Shown here: positions 1-6,974 of the stretch, piece by piece | Layout of the letters: each line of letters begins with the position of its first letter | Position numbering within the stretch: position 1 is the stretch's first letter | From: Belnapia moabensis DSM 16746 | GTDB lineage: Bacteria > Pseudomonadota > Alphaproteobacteria > Acetobacterales > Acetobacteraceae | Length of the DNA stretch: 64,000 bases | NCBI RefSeq assembly: GCF_000745835.1 | Contig: NZ_JQKB01000024.1 | Location: 24,530 to 88,529, forward strand | Reading direction: 5' to 3' | Position numbers and translations under genes: made by a program | Notes under the pieces: generated by a model | Seen by the model: the letters and a program-made list of their open reading frames with translations, nothing else | What the model was told of the DNA's origin: nothing | Database searches by the model: none

Positions 1-118
1 CGAGAATGCGCTGGCCGCTCTCAGCGCGTGCAATGGCGGCCACGGTCTCAGGCGCGACACTGGGAGCGCAGGCTGTGGCCAGCGCGTGGATGGCAGCGAG
101 GGTGAGGGTAGGGCTCAC
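1..118 (-). CDS. VirB1-like lytic transglycosylase, N-terminal part (runs off the left edge)
   Basis: The leftward frame from a GTG at 118 reads on to the window edge without a stop. It contains ACAPSVAPETVAAIARAESG, the start of a VirB1/TrbN-type soluble lytic transglycosylase; the E of AESG sits where the catalytic glutamate is in the SLT fold. Such enzymes open peptidoglycan for type IV secretion/conjugation. The same frame stays open upstream to an ATG at 358, but that extension has no family-like sequence, so the GTG is preferred. If the call is right, conjugation genes should lie to the left, in keeping with a plasmid. Only about 39 residues are visible. Confidence 0.5.
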   Translation of the reverse strand, partial: MSPTLTLAAIHALATACAPSVAPETVAAIARAESGQRIL

Positions 119-418
119 TGCTGTAACTCGCTGCTGGCCAGGGCAAGCGAACGCTTGCAATGGAGCCGGCACGACCTTGCTGCGCGGGCGACGCTGTCGC
201 GGCTTGTCGTGCAGGATTTCGAGCGACGGGTCTGGGTGCCTATGCGCCACAACCTGACCGCACTCCGCCCAGCCCTGAAGGACGGTGGTGTCGTCATTCT
301 GCCAAGCAGCGCCGGCCATTCCTGCGTTACCTTTGCGGACAGCGACGCAATCTGACATCCCGCTTGTGCCGCAGCCGACACAGTTTGAAATGGCAACGGA
401 TACAAGGGCGTTGGCCGG

Positions 419-1408
419 CTAACCATCGAGCCGGATCCTTGTGACCCGCACCAGTTCGCCCCAGCGCGCCGTCTCGGCACGCACAAAGGCGGCGAAGTCA
501 CCTGCAGTCCCAGGCGTGGGTACCGCGCCGAACTCCGCGAAGCGGTCCACCAGAACTGGGTCGCGCAGGCCGACTTGGATCGCTGCATTGATCGCCTCGA
601 CAAGCCGTGCCGGCGTGGCGGCAGGCGCGACCAGCCCACCCCAGCCGACCACCTCAAAGCCGGGACTGACCGTTTCGGCGACCGTCGGCGTCTCCGGCCA
701 GCCCGGCAGCCGCTGCGCCGTGGTGACCGCCAGCAGCCGCACCCGGCCAGCGCGTGCCTGCGGCAGCGCGCTCGCAGCGGAGTCCACCATCAGCGGCAGC
801 ACCCCAGCCACCAGGTCAGCCATTGCCGGGCCACTGCCGCGATAGGCCACGTGTTCCAGGGCGAGACCAAGCCGGCGCGCCAATAGCTCGGCCGAGAGGT
901 GTGACGTTGTGGCAGGCCCAGCCGAGGCGTAGCGCGTACCTGGGTTGGCCCGCAGCCAGGTCACCAGGTCTGGCAAGGTTCGCGCCGCCACCGAGGGGTG
1001 GACAACCACTGCCTGTGCACCAGCAAACACCCCTGCCACAGGGGTCAAATCGCGGTCCGGGTCGTAGGGCAGTTGCGGCAGCAGGGTGGGGTTGACTGCC
1101 AGCGTGCTCATCGCCCCGATGCCAAGCATGTGCCCGTCCGGCGTGGCGCGGACCACTGCTTCCGTGCCCGGCACGCCGACGCCCCCGGCTTTGTTCTCAA
1201 ACATCAATGGATAGGGCAGTCGCCGCGTCAGCACCTCGCCCAGGATGCGCGGCATCACATCCATGGATTGTCCGGGCGGAAAAGGCACCACGACCCGCAC
1301 GGTGCGGACGGGCCACACAGCGCCCGCCTGAACGGGGCTTGGCCGTAGCAGCGACGTGGTTGCCAGCGCTGCACTGAGCAGCCCTCGTCTGGGGAGGTGA
1401 TCGGGCAT
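419..1408 (-). CDS. Bug-family (TctC-like) periplasmic substrate-binding protein
   Basis: This is a 329-aa exported solute receptor of the Bug family, which binds carboxylates or other small acids for tripartite tricarboxylate-type uptake or signalling. The N-terminus has a Tat-like PRRGLLSAALA motif and a cleavable leader. The body has the family signatures VRVVVPFPPGQS, a VVRATPDGHMLGIG segment and a GTRYASAGPATTSHLSAE segment (glycine loops that clamp the ligand). The ATG at 1408 is chosen because GGAGGGG lies seven bases upstream; an in-frame start at 1447 lacks one. No TctA/TctB membrane genes are adjacent, which is usual for orphan Bug receptors. It is divergent from a LysR gene, the common regulator-receptor arrangement. 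Confidence 0.93.
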   Translation of the reverse strand: MPDHLPRRGLLSAALATTSLLRPSPVQAGAVWPVRTVRVVVPFPPGQSMDVMPRILGEVLTRRLPYPLMFENKAGGVGVPGTEAVVRATPDGHMLGIGAMSTLAVNPTLLPQLPYDPDRDLTPVAGVFAGAQAVVVHPSVAARTLPDLVTWLRANPGTRYASAGPATTSHLSAELLARRLGLALEHVAYRGSGPAMADLVAGVLPLMVDSAASALPQARAGRVRLLAVTTAQRLPGWPETPTVAETVSPGFEVVGWGGLVAPAATPARLVEAINAAIQVGLRDPVLVDRFAEFGAVPTPGTAGDFAAFVRAETARWGELVRVTRIRLDG

Positions 1409-1472
1409 GACTACCCCTCCGCTTCCCGCGGTCTGTAGTCTGTTCAATCTGATGGACGCCAGGGCGTCGAGT

Positions 1473-1484
1473 TGTAAGCTTACA
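1473..1484. promoter_or_regulatory. Palindrome TGTAAGCTTACA between the Bug and lysR genes (possible LysR operator)
   Basis: A perfect 12-bp palindrome lies in the divergent intergenic region, 65 bp from the Bug start and 105 bp from the lysR start. LysR regulators usually bind dyads of the T-N11-A kind in such divergent regions, so this is the best operator candidate. There is no direct proof of binding. Confidence 0.45.
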
Positions 1485-1589
1485 CCCCCATAAGTCGGAT
1501 GGTAGTGCTTTTACATACTCATACCCCTATTAGTTGTATTTCGGAACATCGAGAGCAGGACAGTCGAACCGCAACCAAAGGGCCTGTTC

Positions 1590-2450
1590 ATGGCGCCAAT
1601 ACTCGATCCCGACGATAGCGCTTGCCGCGGCATCCGCCTGCGCGACCTGCGTGTCACCCTGGCGGTCATGCAAACCGGCAGCTGGAGCCGCGCTGCCGAT
1701 GCGCTTGGCATCACCCAGTCCGCCGTATCGCACCACGTCTCCGACCTGGAGCGCGCTGTGGGTCAGCCTCTGCTGGAGCGCGGCCAGGGCGGCGCGACAT
1801 TGACGCGGGTCGGCGATCAATTCCTGCCACTCGCCGCTGAGGCGCTCGACCTGCTGGATCAGTCACTGCGCGAAGCCACGTCTGTCGGCGATCCAGGCTC
1901 CGGCGAGGTGCGGATTGGCGCGTCCGGTCCCTATATCGCCGGCGGTTTCCTGGCGGCGGCCATCCAGCGGGCACAGCAATACCACCCGCAACTCACTGTC
2001 CTCGTCGAGGAGGCAGACACCGGCGCGCTCGATTTCAGGGGGCTGCGCGAGCGGCGGCTCGACGTGGTTCTCGGTCGCATGTCGGCCTTGGATGCCTGCG
2101 CGGACATCCAGGCAGAGGTGCTGTTCAGCGAACCGATCCTGGTGGCGACCGGAGCCCAAAGCTTTTGGGCAAGGCTACCGGCCGTGACCTTGCGGGACCT
2201 GATGTCAGCGCGTTGGCTTCTGGGGCCACCCGACACGGCCATCCGCGCGCTGGTGGTCGAGGCATTCCAAGCCGAAGGGCTGGAGCCACCCAGAGCCGCA
2301 GTGAGCACGCACAACATGGAGCTGCGCATGCAGCTGCTGGCGCGAAGCGACTATGTCACCTCGCTGCCGGCCTCGCTGCTGCGAGCGAACGGCGAACGCT
2401 GGGGCCTGCGGGCACTACCCATCACACTCCAACGGCCCGTGCCCGCGTGA
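1590..2450 (+). CDS. LysR-family regulator, frameshifted near the C-terminus
   Basis: The N-terminal winged helix-turn-helix is clear: residues 15-75 contain LRDLRVTLAVMQTGSWSRAA, then LGITQSAVSHHVSDLERAVG. A type-2 periplasmic-binding effector domain follows. It probably senses a ligand linked to the adjacent Bug receptor. The frame stops at 2450 after RPVPA, at 286 aa. A reading frame shifted by one base continues VMATLRRRRLIAAVQLFLNH up to 2560, which looks like the normal LysR C-terminal strand and helix. One missing G in the GCGTGATG stretch at about 2446-2453 explains this. It is either a real mutation that truncates the last ~35 residues or a sequencing error. Confidence 0.85.
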   Translation: MAPILDPDDSACRGIRLRDLRVTLAVMQTGSWSRAADALGITQSAVSHHVSDLERAVGQPLLERGQGGATLTRVGDQFLPLAAEALDLLDQSLREATSVGDPGSGEVRIGASGPYIAGGFLAAAIQRAQQYHPQLTVLVEEADTGALDFRGLRERRLDVVLGRMSALDACADIQAEVLFSEPILVATGAQSFWARLPAVTLRDLMSARWLLGPPDTAIRALVVEAFQAEGLEPPRAAVSTHNMELRMQLLARSDYVTSLPASLLRANGERWGLRALPITLQRPVPA

Positions 2451-2575
2451 TGGCCACTTTGCGCCGCCGACGGCTGATCGCGGCCGTGCAGCTCTTTCTC
2501 AATCACCTTCGCGCTGTGACAGCAGAACTCAACGGCGCAGCAGACAACCAGCCGGGCTGATCAGGCGAGCCGGGT

Positions 2576-2900
2576 TCACTGGATCGCCTCAACCCGCTGC
2601 AGACTGCCGATCATGGACGTGTTGAGCAGCCAGGCGGACGCCCGGACTGGATCGGACGCCGCCTCGGTCAGCCGTGCCTGGAAAGCCCGCTGCGCCTCAG
2701 GGTCCGTCGCTTCCAACCTTTGTATGTTGGCGATGGTCTGCTGCTGGACGTGTTCCACAGCCACCCCACGCCGTCACCAGTCATAGGGGTCAAGCGGTGC
2801 TTCGAGCGCCTCGCAATGTCACACCGCGGCGAGCTTCGAAGCCAGGTCGCAGGCGTCGTGCACGCTACCGTTCAGCCCTATGCCGCCGGTCACATCGCGT
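2576..2900 (-). pseudogene. Remnant of an FAD-dependent monooxygenase (UbiH/PHBH type), C-terminal part
   Basis: One leftward frame reads GGIGLNGSVHDACDLASKLA, matching the FAD-ribityl-binding GG-G-N-G--DA-NL--KLA motif of aromatic-ring hydroxylases. It runs into a TGA, then PLDPYDW, a second TGA, and RRGVAVEHVQQQTIANIQRL followed by the typical C-terminal helix segment LLNTSMIGSLQRV. The first stop (TGA) sits where relatives carry a tryptophan (TGG). The rest of the enzyme (FAD and substrate domains) is not recognisable upstream, so this is a decayed fragment. The open 62-codon stretch at 2576-2764 is not an independent small gene. Confidence 0.72.
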
Positions 2901-3262
2901 CCTGCTTCAGCAGGACCGGCTGGTGGCTGGTCCCAACACCACCATCGCGGCGCAAGGTAGCGCCGCAGTGGCGACCGATGCATGACCGCTCGTCGAGCGG
3001 CCCCGGGGTCGGCACCACCGGGGACAGGGTTGTCTCGGCCATTGGCGTTGCAGACCACGCCACCGTGGGGTCGAACCAAGAATGGCGCCATGCCCGCTCG
3101 CCGCTGCGGCGGGCGGCATGCTCAGGATCCGCCTTGCGCCATCCCGGTGATCAGCTCCCAATCGGAGCACCGCCCCGACGCTGTCACAGGACCATTGGGC
3201 CTCGCGTGCAGGCTTAAGGGTGGCAATCCGACGGAGCCGGTCCGGCCTGTGCCAGGCTGATG
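2901..3262. other. Stretch with no supported gene
   Basis: The only open frames here are short, lack ribosome-binding sites and resemble nothing known. It may hold more badly decayed sequence from the neighbouring FAD-monooxygenase remnant, but no motif survives. Confidence 0.5.
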
Positions 3263-3613
3263 TTACTCAGCGAGCAGCCGGCCACGAGTTGCCACCACGC
3301 GGCTGACCGCGCAGATGTCGACGCCGCGGATTTCGGCCTCGCCGCCGCCACTCCACACGACCCTGAAGTCATAGGCGCCGCCGGCGCCCGGCCGGAAGCT
3401 GGCCTTGCGGCCCGCCGTCAGGACATTGTCACCCAGCCTGTCGCGTCCCCAATTGCTGTTGGACGACGGATTAAAATACAGCTCGTCGATCTGGACGCCG
3501 GAGTTGTTGACCACCTCGATTGAGGTATCGCAGGACTGGCCGGCGGCTTGAGTGGCTGTGAGCGCCGCGAGGGCGGCCAGCAGTGGCAGCGACAGGGCAA
3601 GACGGCGCAGCAT
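3263..3613 (-). CDS. Small secreted protein of unknown function
   Basis: A 116-aa protein starts at the ATG at 3613, with GGAG ten bases upstream. The signal peptide has a hydrophobic core LALSLPLLAALAAL and a likely cleavage after TQAAG. The mature part is about 90 residues and beta-rich: SIEVVNNSGVQIDELYFNPS, then SNWGRDRLGDN and YDFRVVWSGG. It has two cysteines (mature N-terminus and VDICAV) that could form one disulfide. It resembles a family of small Tat/Sec-exported proteins seen in Acetobacteraceae, recalled from memory. Function unknown; nothing nearby hints at a role. Confidence 0.7.
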   Translation of the reverse strand: MLRRLALSLPLLAALAALTATQAAGQSCDTSIEVVNNSGVQIDELYFNPSSNSNWGRDRLGDNVLTAGRKASFRPGAGGAYDFRVVWSGGGEAEIRGVDICAVSRVVATRGRLLAE

Positions 3614-4117
3614 GACAATCTCCGCAACATCACAGCAGGACAATTCCCGCTGCATCACCCGTGTGAGTAATGCCAGAACCGTTTCGAAGAGGTTAAGCAT
3701 TGGCGGAACAGGCCGGGCTGCACTGAAGACTGTGCGGCGCTCCGTGGCACCAGGTCACCCAAGGGTGGTGGTTGGCCCATACTCCGCGTGCAGGCTGCGG
3801 ACCGCGATGCGGTTCTGCTCACAGCCGATGCCGTGTCGCCTCGCCCTGCTTCGACGGTGTCTGCGTTGACGGCCGGACGAGGCGGCCCTGTCCCTGTCAC
3901 GGGGTGGAGGACTGCGCTCGGCCCATGCAGCCCAGGGAGGAACGCCTAAACTAGGACCTGGCATTCCCGTCCGGATAGCAGGTGGACGAGGATCGATGTC
4001 GCGTCGGGTGCGGCGCTGCATGGCTGCGCTGTTGGCGGACTGGGCCATGGCCAGCACCACCAACAGCGGCGTCGGGGCGGCTGCACCGGCGGAGCGAGAT
4101 CATCGCTCCCGCCAGGG
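3614..4117. other. Stretch with no supported gene before the flagellar locus
   Basis: About 500 bp between the small secreted protein and flgH. Overlapping short frames occur on both strands, with no convincing start signals, motifs or repeats. It may hold the 3' end signals of the flgH transcription unit, but no clear hairpin was found. Confidence 0.5.
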
Positions 4118-4885
4118 TCAGAACGGCAGGATGCGCTCCAGGACCTGCTGGCCCCAATGCGGTCGTTGGACGTCGCTCGAGATCCCGCGCCCTCCATAGA
4201 TGATGCGGGCTTCCGCGATTTTCTCCGAGTCAATCCGGTTGTTGTACTGGATGTCCTCTGGCCTGATCAGGCCGCGCAGCTGCAACTCGCGCAGCTCATC
4301 ATTCACCCGGATTTCTTGCGAACCGGCAATCTCCAGATTGCCGCTAGGCAGCCGCCGGATCACGGTTGCGGCGACCTGCAGCTTGATCTTTTCCGCCCGG
4401 TTGATTTGTCCCTGTCCATTGGACGTGCTGCCGCCGCCCACATCCACCAGAGGCGCTGCGGCGCCACCGACGGTGCGAACCAGGCGGGACAGCATGCCTT
4501 GCGCACCAAACAAGCCAGAGATGGTTTGATTCTGCGAGCTGGTCCGCTGCAGCTGGGTCTGGTTATCAAACGACACGCTGTGATCAATCTCGATTTCCAC
4601 GGTCAGCAGGTCGCCCACCGCACGGGCGCGCTGGTCGCGGAAGAAGCTCCGGGCGCCGGGACGCCAGAGCGACCCCGCCATCATCGGCTCCAGCGGCTCT
4701 TCCCGGGGACGGTAGGCCACCGCCATGGGGCTTTCCGTAGGGACGGTGGGCGGAATCGCCCGCAACTGGCCCGGCGCCGACATATCGGGCGGCTTCTGGA
4801 TATGACCGAAGGTGTCGCAGGCACCGAGGCTGAGTAGGCCGGCCGTCAAACACAGGCGCAGGAAAGGTGCCGAGGATACGGTCAT
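4118..4885 (-). CDS. flgH: FlgH, flagellar L-ring lipoprotein
   Basis: FlgH forms the outer-membrane ring through which the flagellar rod passes. The 255-aa product has a lipoprotein signal with the lipobox LGAC at residues 20-23, so Cys23 is the likely acylated residue. The conserved core includes GSLWRPGARSFFRDQRARAV, GDLLTVEIEIDHS, a ValAlaAlaThrVal-type strand before LPSGNLEIAGSQEI, and the C-terminal LRGLIRPEDIQYNN with RIIYGGRG. Length is normal. It is the last gene of the leftward unit motA-TPR-flgF-flgG-flgA-flgH and follows flgA by about 50 bp. Confidence 0.97.
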   Translation of the reverse strand: MTVSSAPFLRLCLTAGLLSLGACDTFGHIQKPPDMSAPGQLRAIPPTVPTESPMAVAYRPREEPLEPMMAGSLWRPGARSFFRDQRARAVGDLLTVEIEIDHSVSFDNQTQLQRTSSQNQTISGLFGAQGMLSRLVRTVGGAAAPLVDVGGGSTSNGQGQINRAEKIKLQVAATVIRRLPSGNLEIAGSQEIRVNDELRELQLRGLIRPEDIQYNNRIDSEKIAEARIIYGGRGISSDVQRPHWGQQVLERILPF

Positions 4886-4932
4886 TCGATGGGGCTGCCG
4901 TGGTTAGGAGTTGCGGCGGATGGGCGCATCAC

Positions 4933-5385
4933 TCAGGGCGCCGCCGTGATTTCGGCGGTTCCTTCGGCAACCACGATGGCGCGGAACGTCCGTCCGCTAT
5001 TGGGATTGCTGATGCGGATCTCGGCACCGGCTGCTCCATTCTCCAGCGCGCGGCCCTGCAACTCCAAGGTCATCCCGGCAGACTTCCAGAACACCCGCAC
5101 GGGTTGGCTGGCCCGCACCAGATCACGCTCGCCAATGTCGCGCTCGTGCAACGCCATGCCAGCCGCCAGGCGGCGCTTGACTTCCAGCCCTATGATGGGG
5201 CGCTCTGCATCCAGCATGGTGAAGCGGTCGCGCGCCGGCGGCACCTCGACCGCCCGCACGTCATCACTGCGCAGCGTGTCGCCCGGCATCAACGGGCGCG
5301 CGGTATGCCACACCTCCCGCGCCGCCGCAGAGGACAGCAGCACGGCTATCATCAGGGGCGCCGCCGCCCAGGCCAGGATGCGCAT
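4933..5385 (-). CDS. flgA: FlgA, P-ring assembly chaperone
   Basis: FlgA is a periplasmic chaperone needed to polymerise FlgI into the P ring. The 150-aa product has a signal peptide (about residues 1-22, ending SSAAA) and then a SAF-like domain: ARPLMPGDTLRSDDVRAVEV, IIGLEVKRRLAAGMALHERD, LVRASQPVRVFWKSAGMTLE, and a C-terminal NPNSGRTFRAIVV. The start is nine bases after the flgG stop, consistent with cotranscription. It is close to the short end of the family; nothing essential seems missing. Confidence 0.93.
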   Translation of the reverse strand: MRILAWAAAPLMIAVLLSSAAAREVWHTARPLMPGDTLRSDDVRAVEVPPARDRFTMLDAERPIIGLEVKRRLAAGMALHERDIGERDLVRASQPVRVFWKSAGMTLELQGRALENGAAGAEIRISNPNSGRTFRAIVVAEGTAEITAAP

Positions 5386-5394
5386 CGGTTTGGC

Positions 5395-6177
5395 CTATCG
5401 GATGTTGTTGGCGGTCTGCAGCATCTGATCCGATGCTTCGATCACCTTGGAGTTCATCTCATAGGCACGCTGCGCCTGGATCAGCTGGGTGATCTCCTGC
5501 ACAACATTGACGTTGGAGCCCTCGAGATAGCCCTGTCGTACACGGCCAAAGCCGGGATCCGTGGCCAAGCCGCGGGTGGGCTGGCCCGAGGCGGCGCTCT
5601 CAAGAAACTTGTTGCCGCCCGTCGCCTCCAGGCCGGCCTCGTTTTCGAACAGGTACAGGTTGAGACGGCCGGCCGTCTGCTGCGTGCCGGTGGCCGTCGT
5701 GACGATCACCTCACCAGCCTGGTTGATGGTCACGTCGCGCACATTGGCCGCCACCGTGGTCGCCGGCTCCACGGGGTAGCCCTCGGTGGTGACCAGCTGA
5801 CCCTGCGGCGACAGCTTGAAGCTGCCGTCACGGGTATAGGCGATTGAGCTGTCCGGCAGCAGCACGCCGAAATAGCCGCGCCCTTCGATGGCCAGGTCGA
5901 AGCGGTTCTCGGTCTGCGTCAGCGTGCCCTGCAAGGTCACCCGGTTGACGCCCGAATTCCGCGTGCCCAGGCCGACCTGGGTCCCGACCGGCAGCACCGT
6001 TCCCGCTTCAGAGGAGGACGAGCCCACCCGCTCCGAGGATTGATACAGGAGATCCTGGAACTCCGCGCGGCGGCGCGAAAAGGCGGTGGTCGAGACGTTG
6101 GCAATGTTGTTGGCAATGACCTCGACATTGGTCTGCTGGGCCTGCATGCCGGTGGCCGCGATGCTCATGGCTCGCAT
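5395..6177 (-). CDS. flgG: FlgG, distal rod protein
   Basis: FlgG builds the distal flagellar rod. The 260-aa product carries the axial-protein N-terminal heptads (MQAQQTNVEVIANNIANVST) and the paired C-terminal helix (NVVQEITQLIQAQRAYEMNS, then SDQMLQTANNI). These form the coiled-coil D0 core. The middle has the FlgG-type GYFGVLLPDSSIAYTRDGSF and EGYPVEP segments. Length is the family standard (about 260). It lies 23 bp after flgF in the same leftward unit. Confidence 0.97.
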   Translation of the reverse strand: MRAMSIAATGMQAQQTNVEVIANNIANVSTTAFSRRRAEFQDLLYQSSERVGSSSSEAGTVLPVGTQVGLGTRNSGVNRVTLQGTLTQTENRFDLAIEGRGYFGVLLPDSSIAYTRDGSFKLSPQGQLVTTEGYPVEPATTVAANVRDVTINQAGEVIVTTATGTQQTAGRLNLYLFENEAGLEATGGNKFLESAASGQPTRGLATDPGFGRVRQGYLEGSNVNVVQEITQLIQAQRAYEMNSKVIEASDQMLQTANNIR

Positions 6178-6200
6178 GATGAGAATCCTTTGTTGCGATG

Positions 6201-6956
6201 TTAGTTGGGACGCCCCAGCGCCTCGATCATGCGGCGCAAGCGGCTGTCATCATCGGACATGATCTTCTGCATCCGCTCATAGCTGCGCTGCAGATCCGTC
6301 AGATTGGTGATCTCACCCACCGCGTGCACCGAGGAGGCCTCCAAGGCGCCCTGGGCAATTCGGGTGCTGCGCGCCTGGGGGTCGACCGGCCGCAGCTCGG
6401 CTTGCGGGATCTCATACAGCCCATCGCCGGCTTTGCGGACCGCCCGCGGCTCATTGGCGCGGAACAGGCCGAGACGGGCCACCTGCTGGGGTAGCCGATC
6501 GATGGTGGCAATGATGCTGCCATCAGCGCGGATCTCCAGCGCCGTGGAGCGTTCCGGCATCAGGATGCGGTTGCCCCCGTCATCCAGAACAGGCCGCCCG
6601 CTGCTGTCGACCAGGGTGCGATCAGCGCCGATCCGCAGCCGGCCATCCCGGCTATAGCCCCGACCGGCATTGCCCGGGCGCTCGATGGCGAAGAAGCCTT
6701 CGCCATTGATGGCCGCATCAAGCGGGTTGCCTGTGGTCTCGATGGCGCCCTGGCCCACATCGACATAAGTCGCGCGATCCTGGACAAAAGCGACCTGCCG
6801 GCCCGGCACGGCCAGCGGCGACACGAAAGACTGAAACAGCATCCGGTCGCGGCGGAACCCGGCCGTGTTCATATTGGCGATGTTGTTGGCGGTGGCTTCC
6901 AGCTGCCGCTGCAAGGCCACTTGGCCCGACAGGCCAATGATTCCAGGTCCGTCCAC
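6201..6956 (-). CDS. flgF: FlgF, proximal rod protein
   Basis: FlgF is a rod component of the flagellar basal body. The 251-aa product has the axial N-terminal motif LQRQLEATANNIANMNTAGF, a central GEGFFAIERPGNAGRGYSRD segment and a C-terminal ITNLTDLQRSYERMQKIMSD helix. It starts at GTG 6956, just after the TPR-gene stop, inside the motA-flgH unit. Confidence 0.95.
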   Translation of the reverse strand: MDGPGIIGLSGQVALQRQLEATANNIANMNTAGFRRDRMLFQSFVSPLAVPGRQVAFVQDRATYVDVGQGAIETTGNPLDAAINGEGFFAIERPGNAGRGYSRDGRLRIGADRTLVDSSGRPVLDDGGNRILMPERSTALEIRADGSIIATIDRLPQQVARLGLFRANEPRAVRKAGDGLYEIPQAELRPVDPQARSTRIAQGALEASSVHAVGEITNLTDLQRSYERMQKIMSDDDSRLRRMIEALGRPN

Positions 6957-6974
6957 AGCTAGGTCCTCTCGGTA

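Noticed and set aside
2576..2764. 62-codon open frame as an independent small gene
   Set aside because: It continues in frame, through two stops, from an FAD-monooxygenase motif, so it is the tail of a pseudogene.
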